Notes under the pieces: model-generated
Seen by the model: only the letters and a program-made list of their open reading frames with translations
What the model was told of the DNA's origin: nothing
Database searches by the model: none
Made by a program: the position numbers and the translations under genes
Shown: one piece after another, positions 1-10,585 of the stretch
Layout of the letters: each line of letters opens with the position of its first letter
Numbering within the stretch: the first letter of the stretch is position 1
Assembly: GCF_019393635.1 (NCBI RefSeq)
Contig: NC_057861.1
Location: forward strand, 58,636,532 to 58,700,531
Reading direction: 5' to 3'
Length of the DNA stretch: 64,000 nucleotides
Source: Dromiciops gliroides
Lineage: Eukaryota > Chordata > Mammalia > Microbiotheria > Microbiotheriidae

Positions 1-774
1 TTTTAAAAATAGGTCATGGTTGGACTAATTCACCTCTAGGGCACATCCCAACTCTCGACAGTCTACAAATTTATGAAAAAGCACAGTTCCTGCTCCTGGG
101 GAAATGAAAGAGGAAATCACTGGAGAAAAGTAGCCTCAGTGTTTCTGACAGAACAAGTCAAGGACCTAGACGTCCAGAGGGTATGGAATAAAGAAAAATG
201 AGAGTCAGGTAGGACCGATCCAGGAGAACTTCCTGAAGAAGGAAAATTTAGAAGCAGATTTTGCAAGTGGTGAAGAAAATGAACTGACAACGACAGAAGC
301 CTTTGGATGGATGGGAAGGCTCAAGGGGAGGTGCAGAAAGGGGCGTTCCAATTTTAAGGAATGGCAGGTTAATTACCTGATCGGGAAGAATCAAGTTAGG
401 CAAGAGGAGGTGAGCCAAGAAGTATGCAAGAGGCTTCAGGGCTTGGCAGGGAGTCCAGAGAGAAGTTAAATTTAGCCAGGGGTGGAGACAGGTGGAGGCT
501 TTGAATGGCAGATAATCACTATTTTTTCCTGATTTGCTGTGTCTTCAGGGAATGTAATGGGTTAATTATAGTGAGATGTTGGAAAGAGAAAGCAAAATAT
601 AACAGAAGAAATAAGGATCTTTTGGTTCAGCGTGGACTAGTTTTCAAGAGGCCTTGGCTGATAACTCAGTGTCCTCCCGTTTGGCCCCAGAGGGTGGAAC
701 TAGGAGCAATAGGTGAATGTTGTGAAGACACAAACTGAGGCTTGATAGAAGGAAAAACTTCCCAAAGCTCAGTT
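1..774. other. Unassigned sequence, TMEM38A intron 1
   Basis: No exon, RNA gene or repeat family is recognised. The stretch is A- and G-rich on the + strand and may be decayed repeat sequence. Confidence 0.4.
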
Positions 775-1030
775 GTGGAGTCCCACCATTCCTGAAAGCA
801 ATATAGAACTTCATACAGCCAAGTCATTAAACTGTATAAATACTTTTGATCCAATGATGCCCTTGGGGGAAAGGGGAGAGAATAAGCATTTATATATGTG
901 CCTACAAGGTGCCAGGTAAGCACTTTTACAAATATTACTAATATTTACAAATATTACTAATATTACTAAGCACATAGCTCCAATTAGGTCAGGGACAGAG
1001 GGAAAGGACTTATATGTATGCAAATATTTA

Positions 1031-1190
1031 TTGTTTGTTTGTTTCTTTGTTTTTTGCAGGGCAATGAGGGTTGTGACTTGCCCAGGGTCACACAGCTAGT
1101 AAGTGTCAAGTGTTTGAGGCCAGATTTGAACTCAGGTCCTCCTGAATCCAGAGCTGGTACCTTATCCACTGCACCACCTAGCTGCCCCGT
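1031..1190 (-). mobile_element. tRNA-derived marsupial SINE, antisense
   Basis: Full-length member of the dominant SINE here: a tRNA-like head (GGGGCAGCTAGGTGG..., box-B-like GTTCAAATCC), body CTAGCTGTGTGACCCTGGGCA and an A-rich tail. The target-site duplication gtatgcaaatattta is at 1016-1030 and 1191-1205. Confidence 0.93.
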
Positions 1191-1659
1191 GTATGCAAAT
1201 ATTTATAGCCGTTCTTTTTCTGGTAACAAAAATGTGGAAACTAAGGGGTGCCCATCAATTCGGGAATGACTGAACAAATTATGGCATATGAATATAATGA
1301 AATATCATGGGGCCTTAAAAAATGACAAAAGAGATGATTTCACTGGAACCTGGGAAGACTTGAACAAGCTGATGCAGAGGGGCAAGAGTAGAACCAGGAA
1401 AACAAAAATTATAATAACACAAGGGAAAACAACTCTTAAAGACTGAAAAACTCTTAATCAGCATAAGGACCAATTGCAGGTCCAGATGACTGATAATGGT
1501 GCATGTTTCCCAGCTCTTGGCTAAGAAGTCATAGACTAGAGGTACTGATTGAGACACACATTTTCACACATGACCAGTGTATGAATTTGTTTTGTCTGAC
1601 TATACAAGAGAGAGCTTTTATTTTGGGAGGGGGAAGAACTGGTACGTAGTGATAATGAT

Positions 1660-2142
1660 GCAAAAAATGAAAGAAGGAAAGAAGGAGGGAGGGAGGGAAA
1701 AAAGGAAAGAAGGAAGGAGGGAGGGAAAAAAGGAATGAAGGAGGGAGGGAGGGAAGGAAGGAAGGAAGAAAGGAGGGAGGGAAGGAAGGAAGGAAGGGAG
1801 GAAGGAAGGAAGGAAGGAAGGAAGGAAGGAAGGAAGGAAGGAAGGAAGGAGGGAGGGAGGGAGGGAGGGAGGGAAGGAAGGAAGGAAGGAAGGAAGGAAG
1901 GAAGGAAGGAAGGAAGGAAGGGAAGGAAGGAAGGAAGGAAGGAAGGAAGGAAGGAAGGAAGGAAGGAAGGAAGGAAGGAAGGAAGGAAGGAAGGAAGGAA
2001 GAAGGGAGGGAGGGAGGGAGGGAAGGAAGGAAGGAAGGAAGGAAGGAAGGAAGGAAGGAGGAAGGTAGGCAGGAAGGGAGGAAGGAAGGAAGGAAGGAAG
2101 GAAGGAAGGAAGGAAGGAAGGAAGGAAGGAAGGAAGGAAGGA
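1660..2142. repeat. (GGAA)n/(GGGA)n microsatellite, about 480 bp
   Basis: Almost pure purine on the + strand, mostly GGAA units with GGGA runs at about 1853-1873 and 2001-2022. It gives long Lys/Glu/Gly and Pro/Ser/Leu open frames that are not genes. Confidence 0.97.
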
Positions 2143-2389
2143 AAAAGCAACCCAAAAATGTTCAGAAAATACAAAGAAGAGAGCAGGAGTTTCGCTGGGG
2201 GACACAGACAAAGTGGACAGTGTTTCACTCTAAATTTAATATATATTTTAAAAATAGAGATTCATGGTTTCATATACAACTCATTTTCTGTTCTTCTTTG
2301 ACAATGAAAATATTTGTGTTCATTGATGTTAAGTTCATAATGGGGGGAAAAAGTTTTTTAAAAATATAGGTGATGCCAGATTAACTTTA

Positions 2390-2665
2390 ATCTACATTAT
2401 TGACAGTAATAATAAAGTAGATAGAGTTTGCCTAGATTTTGCAAAGTATTTGATAAAGTAGCTCATATTCTTCTTGTGGAGAAGGTGGAGAGAGGTGGAT
2501 TAGATAAGGAAAATCTTAGATGGACTTAGAACTGGTTGAATGAGCAGATCCAAAGATTATTAACTAATGGTTTGACATCATCGTATAAGAAGCTCTCCAG
2601 TGGAGTGCCCAATGAATCTCTCTTTGGTCCTGGGCTATTTAACTAAACACATTTGTCAAATCTGC
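2390..2665 (+). mobile_element. CR1/L2-clade LINE fragment, reverse transcriptase region
   Basis: Translates around 2590-2645 to SSGVPNESLFGPGLFN, a decayed form of the CR1/L2-clade reverse transcriptase motif SGVPQGSVLGPLLFN, and ends at an in-frame TAA after LFN. Confidence 0.7.
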
Positions 2666-2698
2666 ATGAGATCTGTAATCCGCTGTCACTGACGATGT

Positions 2699-3017
2699 TG
2701 TTGTTGTTGTTTGTCCTTCATTTCCTAAGAGGACCATGAATGACATCAGGGTGATGTCATGACTTGCACTGAATTGGATTTAAATGAGGGAGGACTGTGC
2801 AAAGGTCACCAACCTCACTCTTTCTTCCACAGTCATCTGGGTCCAGTAGCAAGATGTACATTGGGACAACTGGAGGTGACCCCAGATTTTTTTTTAAGGC
2901 AATTAGGGCTAAGTGACTTGCCCAGGGTCACACAGTTAGTGAGTGTCTGAGGTGAGATTTGAACTCAGGTCCTCCCAACTTCAGGGCCAGTGCTCTATTC
3001 ACTGTATCTCCTAGCTG
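2699..3017 (-). mobile_element. Composite SINE, antisense, about 320 bp
   Basis: A (TTG)n-flanked block (ccttcatttcctaagagg ... tgacatcagggtgatgtcat ...) is joined to a decayed copy of the tRNA-type SINE (2887-3017). I recall the whole unit recurring in marsupials, so it is probably a dimeric family and not two chance neighbours. Confidence 0.65.
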
Positions 3018-3135
3018 AGGATAGTTAACATACTGAATGACAGAGTCAAGGCTCTCAAAAGTCCTCAATAGTTTAGAAATCTAGGCTGCATCTAGTAAGA
3101 TGGAATTTAATACAGGTATGTCTAATTATACTTTT

Positions 3136-3277
3136 TTGGGGGGGCAGGGCAATGGGGTTAAGTGACTTGCCCAGGGTCACAGAGCTAGTAAGTTTCAAGT
3201 GTCTGAGGCCGGATTTGAACTCAGGTACTCCTAAATCCAGGGCTGGTGCTTTATCCACTGCGACACCTAGCTGCCCC
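3136..3277 (-). mobile_element. tRNA-derived SINE, antisense
   Basis: Full-length; duplication ctaattatactttt at 3122-3135 and 3278-3291. Confidence 0.92.
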
Positions 3278-3429
3278 CTAATTATACTTTTGCTAAAAAA
3301 AAAAATCTGTTTCACAAGTACAGTATGGTGACAATAGACAACATACTATACAAGCACAAGAGATGATGATTAGTATTAACATACTCCTTTCAGAGATAGC
3401 CTGGTTTAATAAACTTGAAATCGGGTGAC

Positions 3430-3570
3430 CATGCTAATACATAGCATTTCAAGGTTTGCAAAGGACTTCACAAATATTATCTCATTTGATCTTTACAACA
3501 ACTTGGTAAGATAGATGTTATCATTCCCATTTTACAGATGAAGAAACTAAGACAGTCTGTTGTCAAGGCC
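3430..3570 (-). mobile_element. MIR-type SINE, antisense
   Basis: Carries the CORE/3' hallmark ttttacagatgaagaaactaag together with aaggtttgcaaaggacttca. Confidence 0.75.
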
Positions 3571-3579
3571 AGTCGATTT

Positions 3580-3740
3580 TACTTTTGCAGCATCTCTCAA
3601 ATAAACTTTGGTCTGATATTGCCTGGGAAGGCCCTGGGGGGTTCTCATCACTCTTCATTCAGCCCCAGTGATTTTCCTAACTCATAGGTCTGACCATGTC
3701 ACCCTCCTACTCAAATAAAATCCAGTGGCAGCCTAACACC
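3580..3740 (+). mobile_element. CR1/L2-clade LINE fragment
   Basis: The phrase gtctgaccatgtcaccctcctactcaaa followed by tccagtggcagcc (given in parts) matches the region just downstream of the reverse transcriptase in this clade; compare 57540-57600. Confidence 0.6.
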
Positions 3741-3744
3741 CCCC

Positions 3745-3819
3745 CCTTTTTTTTTGCTGGGCAATGAGGGTTAAGTGACTTGCCCAGGGTCATACAGCTA
3801 GTAAGTGTCAAGTGTCTGA
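3745..3819 (-). mobile_element. tRNA-derived SINE, 5'-truncated, antisense
   Basis: Only the 3' half is present: tail through gtgtctga, then unrelated sequence. Confidence 0.8.
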
Positions 3820-4436
3820 TATTGTAGCCTGTAAAGATTATAAAGGGCCTCTTCCTCCTTGAAAATGTTCTCACCATCTCATGTACCTAAGCTCTTTCCA
3901 CTCCCTGGGGATTTCTTCAAATCCCCCCAGCAGCCAAGCATTAAATCTCCTTTGCAACAGCTGGTGGCAGTCAGTCTGGGAGGAGTTACAAGCCCATGTT
4001 TTTCAGAAATTGATACCTTCTCCCTTACCCCTTCCCCATAGCATCCAGACCCATCTAAAAATAACTTTATGGTATGCCATTCTTTCCAGTGTCTTAACTC
4101 AGTACATTTTCAACCGCCCTCCCTCAGAAGGGAAAGCCCACAATCTTGAGCCTGGGGGTTAGTGGTTTTTGTCTTAGCAGAAAGAACATTCAAATTCTCT
4201 TCTTTTTTCTTTATTTTCTTGCAGTGTCCCAGGGAGGAAGGCCTGAAATGAGATCTGCCAAGCGTTGGCAGAGGTTGCACAGCTTTTCAGATTAGCCCCA
4301 TGGTCCTCAGGCAGATCAGTGGGCCTATGATCCCAGATGGAGGCAACAGGAAGAACAATGGGGATGTGAGGGTCTGGAAAAACAGCGGTTTGGCTTGGAT
4401 ACTGAAGGCCAAAAGGAATGGGTTAAAATAGCCATT
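3820..4436. other. Unassigned intronic sequence
   Basis: No exon of TMEM38A and no clear repeat. A strong + strand acceptor-like tract (ctttattttcttgcag, ending at about 4225) has no supporting coding frame. Confidence 0.4.
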
Positions 4437-4450
4437 AGAAATTTATCTGA

Positions 4451-4590
4451 GGGGGCAGCTAGGTGGCGCAGTGGATAAAGCACTGGCCTTGGATTCAGGA
4501 GGACCTGAGTTCAAATCCGGCCTCAGACACTTGACACTTACTAGTCACTTAACCCCCATTGCCCTGCAAAAAAAAAAAAAAAAAAAAAAA
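4451..4590 (+). mobile_element. tRNA-derived SINE, first of a same-site pair
   Basis: Flanked by agaaatttatctga (4437-4450) and agaaatttatctgagg (4591-4604). The A-tail is about 23 bp. Confidence 0.93.
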
Positions 4591-4604
4591 AGAAATTTAT
4601 CTGA

Positions 4605-4758
4605 GGGGCAGTTAGGTGGCACAGTGGATAAAGTACCAGCCCTGGATTCAGGAGGACCTGAGTTCAAATTTGATCTCAGACACTTAACACTTACTAGCTG
4701 TGTGACCCTAGGCAAGCCACTTGACCCTCATTGCCCCACAAAAACAAAACAAAAAACC
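4605..4758 (+). mobile_element. tRNA-derived SINE, second of a same-site pair
   Basis: Begins directly after the shared duplication at 4591-4604 and ends at a third copy, agaaatttatctg (4759-4771). Both SINEs used the same target site. Confidence 0.92.
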
Positions 4759-4794
4759 AGAAATTTATCTGGTAGTCAGAAGATCCTTGTAGAC

Positions 4795-5335
4795 AGCAAC
4801 AGCAATATTATACAATGATTCACTTCAAATGACTTAGCTATTCTCAGTAGTACAATGATACAAGACAATTCCAAAGGTCTTGTGGAAAATGCTATCCACC
4901 TCCAGAGAAAGAACTGATGGAGTCTGAATGCAAATAAAAGCAAACTTTTTTTTAAACTTTATTTTTCTTGATTTGGGGGGCGGTCTGTGTTCTCTTTTTT
5001 GCATGACTGCACATGTATAATCTATATCAAAGTGCTTGCCTTCTCAAGGAGGGAGCAAGGGAAAGGGAGGGAGGAAATTTGGAACTCAAAAATGATTTTT
5101 TTTGGGGGGGGTTAGGTTTTTTTGTGGGACAATTGGGGTCAAGTGACTTGCCCAGGATCATACAGCCAGTAAGTGTTAAGTGTCTGAGGCCAGATCCAAA
5201 CTCAGGTCCTCCTGAATCCAGGGCCGGTGCTCCATACACTGTGCCACCTAGCTGCCCCTTCAAAAATGATTTTTTAAAAATGAATGTTAAAAATTGTTTT
5301 TACATGTAATTGAGAAAAAAACAAAATAATTCTTC
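4795..5335 (+). mobile_element. L1 3' end, + strand
   Basis: Contains the terminal L1 phrases (gacaattccaaagg, cacctccagagaaagaactg, ttacatgtaattg). It is interrupted by a SINE at 5103-5260. Confidence 0.85.
5103..5260 (-). mobile_element. tRNA-derived SINE inside L1, antisense
   Basis: The duplication caaaaatgatttttt is at 5087-5101 and 5261-5275; the SINE splits the L1 above. Confidence 0.92.
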
Positions 5336-5342
5336 AAATTGT

Positions 5343-5815
5343 TTTTGTTTTTTAATAATAAACATTTTTATTTATAGTTTTTAGTTCCAATTTTTTTCCC
5401 TCTCTCCACTATCCCCTCCCCGAGGTGGTAAGCAATCAGATAAAGGTTATACACGTGCAATTGTGTAAAACATTACCATATTAGTCATTTTGTATAAGAA
5501 AACTTGAATAAGAGAAAAAAATGAAAGAAAATGAAAAATAGCATGCTTCAGTCTGTGTTTCATTAATATCAGTTCTTTCTTTGGAGGTAGAGAGCATGTT
5601 TCATTGATAGTCTTTTGGGATTGTCTTGGATCATTGTATTCCTGAGAATAGTCAAGTCTTTCACAGTTCTTCATCAAATATCGCTGTCTCTGTGTACAAC
5701 ATTCTCTTGGTTCTGCTCTCTTCACTATACATCACTTCCTACAAGTCTTTCTGGGCCTTTCTGAAATCATCCTGCTTGTCATTTCTCATAGCACAATAAT
5801 AATAATGTCATTCTT
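5343..5815 (-). mobile_element. L1 3' end, - strand
   Basis: Antisense L1 3' UTR and ORF2 end: ggtaagcaatcagataaagg, attgtcttggatcattgtat, tagcacaataataat. Together with 4795-5335 it forms a tail-to-tail pair. Confidence 0.8.
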
Positions 5816-5869
5816 AAAAATAAAAAAATAATGATTTTTTTTTAAAGAAAATTTTCTGATTAAAATGGA

Positions 5870-6120
5870 CCATAGATTTAGAGCTGGGAGGGCCCTTGGA
5901 GAATCATAGGTTTATCACTGAAAGAGAAATTATAAGCAATCTACATCATGCTCCACTCCCGCCATCAATACCACCCCCACTCTCCCCCAGTACTTATTAT
6001 ACAGATGAGGAAACTGAGACCAAAAGTGATCAGTAACTTGTCCAAGGTCATACATCAGAGGTAGGATTTGAACTCAGGCCATCCTACTCCCAAGCAAGTG
6101 TTCTATCCACTATACCACAC
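5870..6120 (-). mobile_element. MIR-type SINE, antisense
   Basis: Shows cagatgaggaaactgaga, ggtaggatttgaactcaggc and ttctatccactataccac. Confidence 0.8.
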
Positions 6121-6154
6121 TACCTTGATCATCTAATTTACTCCCATCGATTTT

Positions 6155-6295
6155 GTTTTGTTTACAGATGAAGAAGTCAAGTTACTTACCCAAAGTCACA
6201 CAGGACTTCAGGGTAGAGCTGGGATTCAAATTCATATCCTCTGACTTCCAATCTAATATTCTTCCCACTCTACTATGCTGCCTCCAAAAAGAAAT
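6155..6295 (-). mobile_element. MIR-type SINE, antisense
   Basis: Shows cagatgaagaagtcaagt, acccaaagtcacacagg and tctactatgctgcctcc. Confidence 0.75.
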
Positions 6296-6394
6296 TCCTC
6301 TCCACATCATAGACTACGGGGCTCTATTTCTGTGCTGTGGAGCTGGCCGCCATCTCCCATGCCTGGAATGTTCTCTCTCCTTACTTCCCCTCTC

Positions 6395-6655
6395 ATCAAG
6401 ACAGCTAAATGATATAAATGGAACACTGGAGTCAGAAAGACAAGTTCAAATCCTGCACTAGACATTTAGTAACTGTATGACGCTGAACAAGTCCACATAA
6501 CTTTCTCCGTCCCCATGTTTTCATCTGTAAAATGGAGATGATAATAGCACCTACCTCACAAGGTCATTGTGAGATCAAATGAGATAACATATGGAAAGGG
6601 CTTTACAAACTTTAAAGTGCCCATATAAAGTTAGCTTATTATTATTAGGACATTA
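6395..6655 (+). mobile_element. MIR/CORE-type SINE, nearly complete
   Basis: A tRNA-like head (actggagtcagaaagacaag), CORE (catctgtaaaatggagatga) and L2-like tail (gggctttacaaactttaaag) are in the order expected for this family. Confidence 0.85.
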
Positions 6656-6664
6656 TGATGTCAT

Positions 6665-7300
6665 AATGTCAGTCATCAGCAAACATTACCCACCTCCTAT
6701 GTGCCAGACATTGTCCTAAGAAAGGCATTAGTCTCAAGGGGTTCAGTCTAACGGTGAAGACAACTGTGTGCAAATAAACTATATGGAGGATAAATTGGAG
6801 ATCATCCCAGAGAGAAGGAGCTAGCATGAAGGGGGATGGGGAAAGACTTCTGGTGGAAGATGGGATTTTATCTGGGATTGGAAGGAAACCAGGGAAGCCA
6901 GGAGACAGAGATGAGGAAGAAGAAACAATTCCAGGCATGAGGGACAGCCAGTCAGTGAAAACACCTGGCGTTTGGAGGAGTGTTGTATGAAGCCCAAGAG
7001 TATGTAGGGGTAACGCATAAAAAGACTAGGAGGGGCAGGTTATGAAAGGATTTGAATGCCAAGCAGAGGATTTTCTATTTGATCCAAGGCAATAGGGAGC
7101 CACTGGAGTTTACTGAGTAGGGGTAGGGCGACATAGTCAGATCTGTCCATTAGGAAAATCATGTTAGTGGTTGAATGGAGGATGGACTGAAGTGGGGAAA
7201 GATTTGAGGTAGGCATACCCACCAACAGGCTATTGCAGTAATGCAGAAGTGAGGTAATAAGGACCTGTCCCAGGGTGGGGGCAGCAACAGAGAAGAGAAA
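6665..7300 (-). mobile_element. CR1/L2-clade LINE, reverse transcriptase C-terminal part
   Basis: On the - strand around 7280-7050 it reads LLHYCNSLLVGMP and then LSKLQWLPIALDQIE, matching the conserved LDYCNSLL-GLP and LHWLPI motifs of CR1/L2-clade LINEs. Frameshifted and inactive. Confidence 0.8.
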
Positions 7301-7794
7301 AGGGTGCTGGGAATGAAATACCTAGAGTCCAAAGAACCAGAGTCTTGTGAGTTATCATAACTTACATTCCCATAGTGCTTCCCAGAATTCCAGTCTTGGA
7401 GCAGCAGGGATGGGGGACTCAGAAGTCACTGGTCTATTCTATACCTGTCTAGGAATCCCTGTCTGCAACATCCCAGACAAGCGATCATCCAGCACAGGCT
7501 TGAAGACCTCTAGGGAAGTGCAGCCCACTCCCATCCTTGGCAGTAGTAGTTGGAATTATTACCCCCATTTCCAGAGGCTTAAGGACATGAAGGCATCATG
7601 GATGGAGCAAGTCCAGAAGCTATGGGTCTAAATTTAACTTCCCTGTGCCTCTGGTAACAAGCTAGGATTTATCTACAAAGTCATAGACAGGATGCCATCT
7701 GTACTAGTGGAGGGACTTCGCACACCCCAAATTCCCTATGTCCACCCATTTTTTGAGCTTATAGAATTCAGAGCTCAGATTCAGATTCAGAGCT
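7301..7794. other. Unassigned intronic sequence
   Basis: Nothing recognised in about 500 bp. Confidence 0.4.
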
Positions 7795-7945
7795 GCAAAG
7801 AAGTCCCAGAGGACATCCAGGTCAAACCCCCTGATTTTACAGATGAGGAAACTGAGGTTTGGAGAAACTATTAATATAACTTGAGTGGTGACAAGGGCTA
7901 TAAGGAGCAGAGCTCAGATGTGAGGTCTGTTGTCCTAAATCCCAG
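7795..7945 (-). mobile_element. MIR-type SINE fragment, antisense
   Basis: Contains ttttacagatgaggaaactg and the usual flanking order. Confidence 0.7.
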
Positions 7946-8039
7946 GCTGGGAGGGGGGGTCTTCACACCACTTGTCCTGACCACAGGCAGACAGGACTGT
8001 GGGCAGGCAGGTAGGCTATGAGAAGAGAGAACTTTGTAA

Positions 8040-8270
8040 ACCTTAAATGGACAGAACCCTGGATCTAGGGTCAATAAGACCTAAGTTCAAATTTGGACTC
8101 AGTCACCTAACTAGTTGTATGATCCTGAAAGTAATTTACCGCTATCTCATCTGTAAAAGAGATTATGATAGCACCCAGGGTTATTGTGAAGATCAAGTGA
8201 GATCATTCTTATAAAAGGCTTTGCAAACCTTAAAGGGCTATATAAAGGCAGGCTATGATTATTATTAATA
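8040..8270 (+). mobile_element. MIR/CORE-type SINE
   Basis: Shows gacctaagttcaaatttgga, tctcatctgtaaaagagatt and aaaggctttgcaaacctta. Confidence 0.8.
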
Positions 8271-8281
8271 ATAATGCAAAG

Positions 8282-8422
8282 TTTACCTGCTGTTTAGGGG
8301 AGGGGGGAGGGAGGGGAGGGAGGGAGAAAAATCTGAAATTGTAAAGCTTGTATAAACAAAGGTTGAGAACTATCTTTACATGTAATGGAAAAAAATAAAA
8401 TACTTTATTAATTTTTAAAAAA
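8282..8422 (+). mobile_element. Short young L1 3' end, + strand
   Basis: Only about 140 bp, flanked by a short duplication (ataatgcaaag on both sides). It contains the polypurine G-run of the L1 3' UTR and ends tacatgtaatgg plus an A-rich tail. Confidence 0.85.
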
Positions 8423-8671
8423 TAATGCAAAGTAATGCAAGGGCATACAAGCATACTGAAATGTGTTTACTGAGTAGCTAGTGATTCCCCCAGACATTCC
8501 TCTGGAAATCTTTATGCATCCTGTCCTAATAATGGTATGTCTTGACTGTCTCTAATACTCAAAACATTCACAGAAAAACCACATTCTCAGTTACATGATA
8601 GGCAGTTCTTAAAACCTAAGATTTCCCATTCTGGGTCAAACCCAGGAAGCTACCTTTGATAGGAAACACCA

Positions 8672-9003
8672 AGGGACAATGATCCAAGTCAATTCCAAAG
8701 GACTCATGATGAAAAACTCTCCACATCCAGAAAAAGAACTATGGAATCCGAATGCAGATTGAACCATACTATTTAAAATTTTTTTTCTTTCTTGAGATTT
8801 TTCTCTTTTGTTCTGATTCTTCTTTCACAACATGACTAATGTGGAAATATGTTTAATGTGATTGTATATATTTAACTGATATCAGATTGGTTGCTGTCTT
8901 ATGGAGGGGGTAGGAGAGAGAAGTAATTTGGAAGTCAAATCTTATAAAAAATGCATGTTGAAAACTATCTTTACATGTAACTGGAAAACATACTATTAAG
9001 TTT
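8672..9003 (+). mobile_element. L1 3' end, + strand
   Basis: Phrases: caattccaaaggactcatga, acatgactaatgtggaaata, gatatcagattggttgctg. Confidence 0.85.
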
Positions 9004-9009
9004 GGGGAG

Positions 9010-9162
9010 GGGGCAGCTAGATGGCATAGTGGATAGAGTACCTGCCCTGGATTCAGGAGTACCTGAGTTCAAATCAGGCCTCAGACACTTGACACATACT
9101 GGCTGTGTGACCCTGGGCAAGTCACTTAACCCTCATTGCCTGACAACAACAACAACAAAAAA
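9010..9162 (+). mobile_element. tRNA-derived SINE
   Basis: Full-length with an (AAC)n tail; inserted at the end of the L1 above. Confidence 0.9.
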
Positions 9163-9354
9163 GATTGGGGGAAAAGTGAATCTCTTGAATAGAGATATTA
9201 AGAATTCTACTTCATTTATGATTTATGTACTTTGTTGTTTTGTTTTGTTTTAAAAAAACCCACCCTGTTGTATTTTGGGAATATATAGAGCTCAGAATCA
9301 GTCTCCAACTCAGGCTGGAGCTATTAAGGACCTAGAAATTCAGTTGCTCTCATC

Positions 9355-9545
9355 TCTATAATAACATATGGTTCCAAAGTGTTTTTATCCCTATAAAGGG
9401 AGAACAAATATTAGCAGGCTCATTGTACAAATGAGGAAACTGAGGCTTAAAGTAGCTTAGTGACTTGCTTAAAGATCACATAGTGACAAAGCCAAGACTC
9501 AGACTCAGGTTTTCTTGACTTGAAATCAGAATTATCAAGTAATCA
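9355..9545 (-). mobile_element. MIR-type SINE, antisense
   Basis: Contains gtacaaatgaggaaactgag and the following acttgcttaaagatcacata. Confidence 0.75.
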
Positions 9546-9689
9546 GAATTTCAAAAAATGTAAGCAACCAAAGAATTCTGGACAACTCTATAAAATGTTG
9601 CAAGGCACTTTGCTACTTCCAGGCACTGATGCTGACAATTAAATACAGATATAGAGCACATTTAGAGTTACACAAAATGCATGCCAGCT

Positions 9690-9840
9690 ATGATCTAATT
9701 TGGTCTCCATGACAACCAACCTAACAGGTATTGCAATCTCCAGAGTAGGAAACTGAGGCACAAGCTAATAAAGGTCAAAGAAAGGATTAAATCCTACAGT
9801 TCCCCTGACTCTAACCAACTAAGCTTTCTCATGCCACTTA
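9690..9840 (-). mobile_element. MIR-type SINE, antisense
   Basis: Contains gtaggaaactgaggcacaag in a diverged MIR context. Confidence 0.6.
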
Positions 9841-10585
9841 TGATAGCATACATCTAAAATAGCTCCCAGAGCTGCAGATTGGCTACTAACTGGCTAGTTT
9901 CTCTCTAGCTAGGCTGGGTCCCCCTGACAGTTTTTTCAAAGTTCTCAGGTTGTACCTTGAATTTATACAGACTTGAGACCATCTGTCTCCAAGAGGAGCA
10001 GAAAACTCAATAAAAATCAGGCTGTGTCCAAATTCAAGGCAGGCCAGCAACACGGTTCCCTCATTACTGTAAGGTGAAGCATTCTATCCAAAGCTTCTAC
10101 TCAAAATCCAAGTCCTTCCAGAACATATGTCCATTACCTCCTGATGGCTCATTTTTTAAATAGAACTTTTTAGAAAATAGAAATCCACAAATTTTCAGAG
10201 CTGGAAGGGGCAGGAAAGTAGAAGGGAGACTTTAGGGTCGGATGGAACATATAATATAGAAACTGGGAGGGAATTAAGAACTCAAAGGAACTCTGAGACC
10301 AGTAATTTAGACTAGCAAAATGAGAAGCACCTCAGAGATCACCTAGTCTAAAACTTATCAGTTTCTAGAGAAGCCTTCCTTTTTCTCCTTGTTCCCTTTT
10401 TTCTCACAGAAGGGTAGGGTAGGGCTTCAGCAACGTTGTAGGCAGGCAACCAAGCTACCAGCATTTTGAAACAGGAAACAAATGCTCCAATCCGAGTACA
10501 AAGCTACTCCTATTTTGCTTTGCAAAATAAGTGTTCCCTTGGTAACAGCTTTTAAAAGCATCCTTTTCCCCTCCCCTCCCCCCCC
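9841..10585. other. Unassigned intronic sequence
   Basis: No clear repeat except weak MIR-like text near 10190-10380 (agctggaaggg, tagtctaaaac). No exon seen. Confidence 0.4.

Larger units (their letters stand above)
775..2310 (+). mobile_element. Old L1 3' end, + strand, interrupted
   Basis: The sequence follows the end of L1 ORF2 in diverged form (around 1240-1400: a CPSIRE-like motif, then the NIMKYHG equivalent of the L1 YTMEYY region) and its 3' UTR. It is broken by a SINE at 1031-1190 and a GGAA repeat at about 1660-2142. Confidence 0.65.

Noticed and set aside
1529..2301. Open frames of 188-230 codons rich in Pro/Ser/Leu or Lys/Glu/Gly
   Set aside because: Pure translation of the GGAA microsatellite in all frames.
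4200..4330. Possible + strand exon after a strong acceptor (cttgcag)
   Set aside because: No open frame of note, no partner exon or donor of quality, and it is antisense to TMEM38A.
4471..4560. tRNA genes suggested by box A/box B-like sequence in SINE heads
   Set aside because: The heads cannot form a full cloverleaf and are followed by the SINE body and A-tail; no true tRNA gene was found.
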